NCBI GenBank assembly: GCA_003455715.1
Contig: DMQJ01000420.1
Span: 1 to 7,723, forward strand
Origin: Acidimicrobiaceae bacterium
Lineage (GTDB): Bacteria > Actinomycetota > Acidimicrobiia > Acidimicrobiales > Ilumatobacteraceae
Length of the DNA stretch: 7,723 nt
Direction: 5' to 3'
How positions within the stretch are numbered: position 1 is the first letter of the stretch; each line of letters starts with the position of its first letter. Below the pieces are notes generated by a model. It ran no database searches, was not told the DNA's origin, and saw nothing but the letters and a program-made list of their open reading frames with translations. The position numbers and the translations under genes are program-made. Shown piece after piece: positions 5,473 through 7,723 of this stretch.

Positions 5473-7723
5473 GTGCCCTCGATCTCGTGTGTCTACTGCG
5501 GCGGCAGCCACGCCTCCGCCGACGAGGTGCGGGCGTGCTGGCAACGCAGCGAGGGCACCCAGGTGGCGCCGGTTCGCCCCGACGACGCGCTGCTCTTCGA
5601 CGAACCTCCCGCACTACCGCTCGTCGAGCCAGCAGACGAGTGGGCAGAGGGCTCGCCGACGCTCACTGTCGCAGTGCACCGCGGCCCGGCCGAACTGGGC
5701 CGCAACGTCATCGTGTCGCCGGGCCAACCCGCGCCAGCCGACTGGGCCGACGCGCCACGGGTCGTGGTCGGCGCCGGCCCGTCTCCCCTCACCCAACTGC
5801 GATCGCTCGCCGCAACCCGCACGTCGGTGGTCATCGAGGTACACGGCGACCTCGTCGTCACCGCCGAGTCGTGCACACAGCCACCGCACCAGGTGGGGCC
5901 ACGGCACGAGTTCGTCGACGATGCGATTGCCCACCTGTGCGTGTCGAACGCATTCGACCTTCGCAGCGAGATCCCTCGGTGGCCACTCGTAGAGCGTGCC
6001 ATCCAGTTGGGCGCCCGGTCGGTCAGCGACGGGCGCGGCGATGTGCAGTTGCCCACTGGCGAGCTCGCCTGGCTCGATGGCGGGCCTCCCCGCTTCACCG
6101 AGCCAATCGATGGCATGCCGGTGTTGCACCGTGTGGCGATCGAGCACGGCTCGCTGCAGCCGCCGGTTGGCAACACCACCGCTGCCGAGTTGGCTCCCGA
6201 CCAGTTGGAGGCGGTCACTCACGACGGCGGCGCGGCACGCATCATCGCCCCTGCTGGCTCCGGCAAGACCCGGGTGCTCACCGAACGGGCACGCCACCTG
6301 GTGCAGCAGTGGCGCATTCCGCCGACGGCCGTCTGCCTGGTGGCATTCAACAAGCGCGCCCAGGAAGAGATCCAAGCGCGCACCACCGACGTGCCTGGGC
6401 TCCACGTGCGCACGCTCAACGCGATTGCGCTGGCCATCATCAACGGCGCTCCGCCGTTCGCCCGTCAGCCGGCCCGGCTCGCCACCATCGACGAGGGGCA
6501 GGTGCGCAAGCTCATCCAGCAGATGGTGCGCTTCCCACGCAAACGCAACAGCGACCCCGTTGCCACCTGGATCGAAGCGCTGTCGATGGCCCGGCTCGGC
6601 TTGCTCGACCCGGCCACCGTCGAGGCCCGCTACGACGGCGAGGTGGAGGGCTTCGCCGAGGTGTTTCCTCGCTACCGCACCACGCTCGCCCGCGCCGGCC
6701 AGGTCGACTTCGACGAACAGGTGCAGCGAGCCATCGAGCTCTTGCTTACCGACCCAGCGGCGCGTGCCACTGCCCAGCGGGCCTGCCGCTTCATGCTGGT
6801 CGACGAGTTCCAAGACCTCACACCCGCTCACCTGCTGCTCGTGAGGTTGCTCGCTGGGCCTGACGGCGCCGTGTTCGCCGTAGGCGACGACGACCAGACC
6901 ATCTACGGCTACAACGGCGCCGACCCCGCCTGGCTCATCGACTTCGCCACCCTGTTCCCAGGTGCGGGTGAGCACCCGCTCGAGGTGAACTATCGCTGCC
7001 CGGCGGGCGTGGTGCGCGCCGCCGACACCCTGCTGCGGCACAACCGTCGCCGCGTGCCAAAGACCATCCGTGCCGGCGCCACCGACCCGCACGACGGCTT
7101 CCTGGTGGCGCCCGCAGGGGCCGACTCGGTCGACACCACCGTGCAGGCGATTCACACCGCGATCGCCGCTGGGCACCAACCCACCGACATCGCTGTCCTC
7201 ACCCGGGTGAACTCGCTGCTGGCGCCGGTGCAGGTGGCGCTGCGGGTCGACGGCGTGCCGGTGAGCGGAGGCGTCGGCAGCGAGTTCGTCGATCGCACCG
7301 CAGTGCGCGCCGGCTTGGCGTGGCTACGGGTTGCAGCCAGCAGCGGCCAACTCGACTCGGCCGATGTCGCCGAAGCCTTCCGTCGTCCGGCCCGCTCCGT
7401 GCACCCCCGCATCGCCGACTGGGTGGGCGAGCAGCGATCGGTGGCCGACATCCGTCGGCTGGCGCAGCGCCTGCAGAACGAACGAGACACGCAGCAGGTG
7501 GTTGGCTTCGCGCTCGACATCGAGCGCATGCAGCGACTCGCCTCAACTGGCGGCTCCACCGCCGCCATTCTCGACGCGTTGCGCAATCAGATGGGCCTCG
7601 CCCGCACCATCGCTTCGCTCGACACGCACCGCCGCGGCATGAACCGGGCCGCCCAGAACGACGACCTCACCGCCCTCGCCCAACTCGCCACGCTGCACCC
7701 TGTGCCCGCCAGCTTCGAAGGCT
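5473..7723 (+). CDS. UvrD/Rep-type SF1A DNA helicase with an N-terminal zinc-finger domain (partial, right edge)
   Basis: An ATP-dependent 3'-5' DNA helicase, probably in DNA repair; 750 codons are in the window and the C-terminus (motifs V and VI) lies beyond it. Residues 1-23 hold a putative zinc finger, Cys6-x2-Cys9-x3-His13-x8-Cys22 (CVYCGGSHASADEVRAC). Residues about 24-235 form an extension I cannot assign firmly, with LGRNVIVSPGQP from 75 and GDVQLPTGELAWLDGGP (189-205). The helicase core follows: Q-motif-like LAPDQLEAV (Gln244); Walker A APAGSGKT (259-266); VAFNKRAQEEI (motif Ia region); Walker B DEFQD (444-448); motif III GDDDQTIYGYNGA (471-483); motif IV NYRCP (506-510). Start: GTG 5473 keeps all finger residues and sits 7 nt after a TAGAGT -10 element; the next GTG (codon 19) would delete the finger. 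An SOS-like box at the promoter suggests induction by DNA damage. The N-terminal extension is not typical of UvrD, PcrA or Rep, so I give no symbol. Confidence 0.92.
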   Translation, partial: MPSISCVYCGGSHASADEVRACWQRSEGTQVAPVRPDDALLFDEPPALPLVEPADEWAEGSPTLTVAVHRGPAELGRNVIVSPGQPAPADWADAPRVVVGAGPSPLTQLRSLAATRTSVVIEVHGDLVVTAESCTQPPHQVGPRHEFVDDAIAHLCVSNAFDLRSEIPRWPLVERAIQLGARSVSDGRGDVQLPTGELAWLDGGPPRFTEPIDGMPVLHRVAIEHGSLQPPVGNTTAAELAPDQLEAVTHDGGAARIIAPAGSGKTRVLTERARHLVQQWRIPPTAVCLVAFNKRAQEEIQARTTDVPGLHVRTLNAIALAIINGAPPFARQPARLATIDEGQVRKLIQQMVRFPRKRNSDPVATWIEALSMARLGLLDPATVEARYDGEVEGFAEVFPRYRTTLARAGQVDFDEQVQRAIELLLTDPAARATAQRACRFMLVDEFQDLTPAHLLLVRLLAGPDGAVFAVGDDDQTIYGYNGADPAWLIDFATLFPGAGEHPLEVNYRCPAGVVRAADTLLRHNRRRVPKTIRAGATDPHDGFLVAPAGADSVDTTVQAIHTAIAAGHQPTDIAVLTRVNSLLAPVQVALRVDGVPVSGGVGSEFVDRTAVRAGLAWLRVAASSGQLDSADVAEAFRRPARSVHPRIADWVGEQRSVADIRRLAQRLQNERDTQQVVGFALDIERMQRLASTGGSTAAILDALRNQMGLARTIASLDTHRRGMNRAAQNDDLTALAQLATLHPVPASFEG

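Noticed and set aside
5487..6863. Plus-strand open frame of 458 codons starting near the helicase start
   Set aside because: Its product is Arg/Pro/His-rich and runs in a frame different from the helicase motifs. The true frame starts at GTG 5473 and stays open to the window end.
5614..7179. Minus-strand open frame of 521 codons opposite the helicase
   Set aside because: The plus strand here encodes Walker A, DEFQD and GDDDQTIYG motifs in order; the antisense frame has no recognisable domain and reflects the lack of A/T-rich stop codons.

Overview
The window is GC-rich, densely coded DNA that reads like the chromosome of an actinobacterium, most plausibly of the class Acidimicrobiia (inference). 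The reasons are an F420-dependent LLM-type oxidoreductase, an actinobacterial-type PAC2 protein, an ACAD10/11-type phosphotransferase, start codons that follow TANNNT -10 elements by only 6-8 nt (leaderless style), and an operator resembling the actinobacterial LexA/SOS box. I see no IS element, phage gene, tRNA, rRNA or CRISPR array.

Left part (1-4016). A minus-strand pair leads off the left edge: a thioredoxin-TPR protein (CnoX/YbbN type, intact WCGPC) followed 1 nt later by the N-terminal part of a Ser/Thr-rich lipoprotein. Divergent from it is a plus-strand two-gene operon: an APH-fold phosphotransferase and a PAC2-family protein joined by an ATGA overlap. This operon converges, with a 25-bp gap, on a minus-strand gene for a second lipoprotein of unknown function.

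Middle (4017-5416). An 82-bp divergent promoter region separates the second lipoprotein from an LLM-class F420-dependent oxidoreductase on the plus strand. The oxidoreductase converges with a small minus-strand DUF2277 gene.

Right part (5417-7723). A 56-bp divergent region lies between DUF2277 and a large plus-strand gene that runs off the right edge. The large gene encodes a UvrD/Rep-type SF1A helicase behind a ~235-residue N-terminal extension that starts with a Cys-Cys-His-Cys putative zinc finger. The divergent region holds an inverted repeat, GAACATCTGTTC, followed by GA. It matches 10 of 12 specified positions of the actinobacterial SOS box TCGAAC-N4-GTTCGA and abuts the helicase -10 element. 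The best candidate for something new is therefore a LexA-controlled, zinc-finger-bearing helicase with a divergently transcribed DUF2277 partner.
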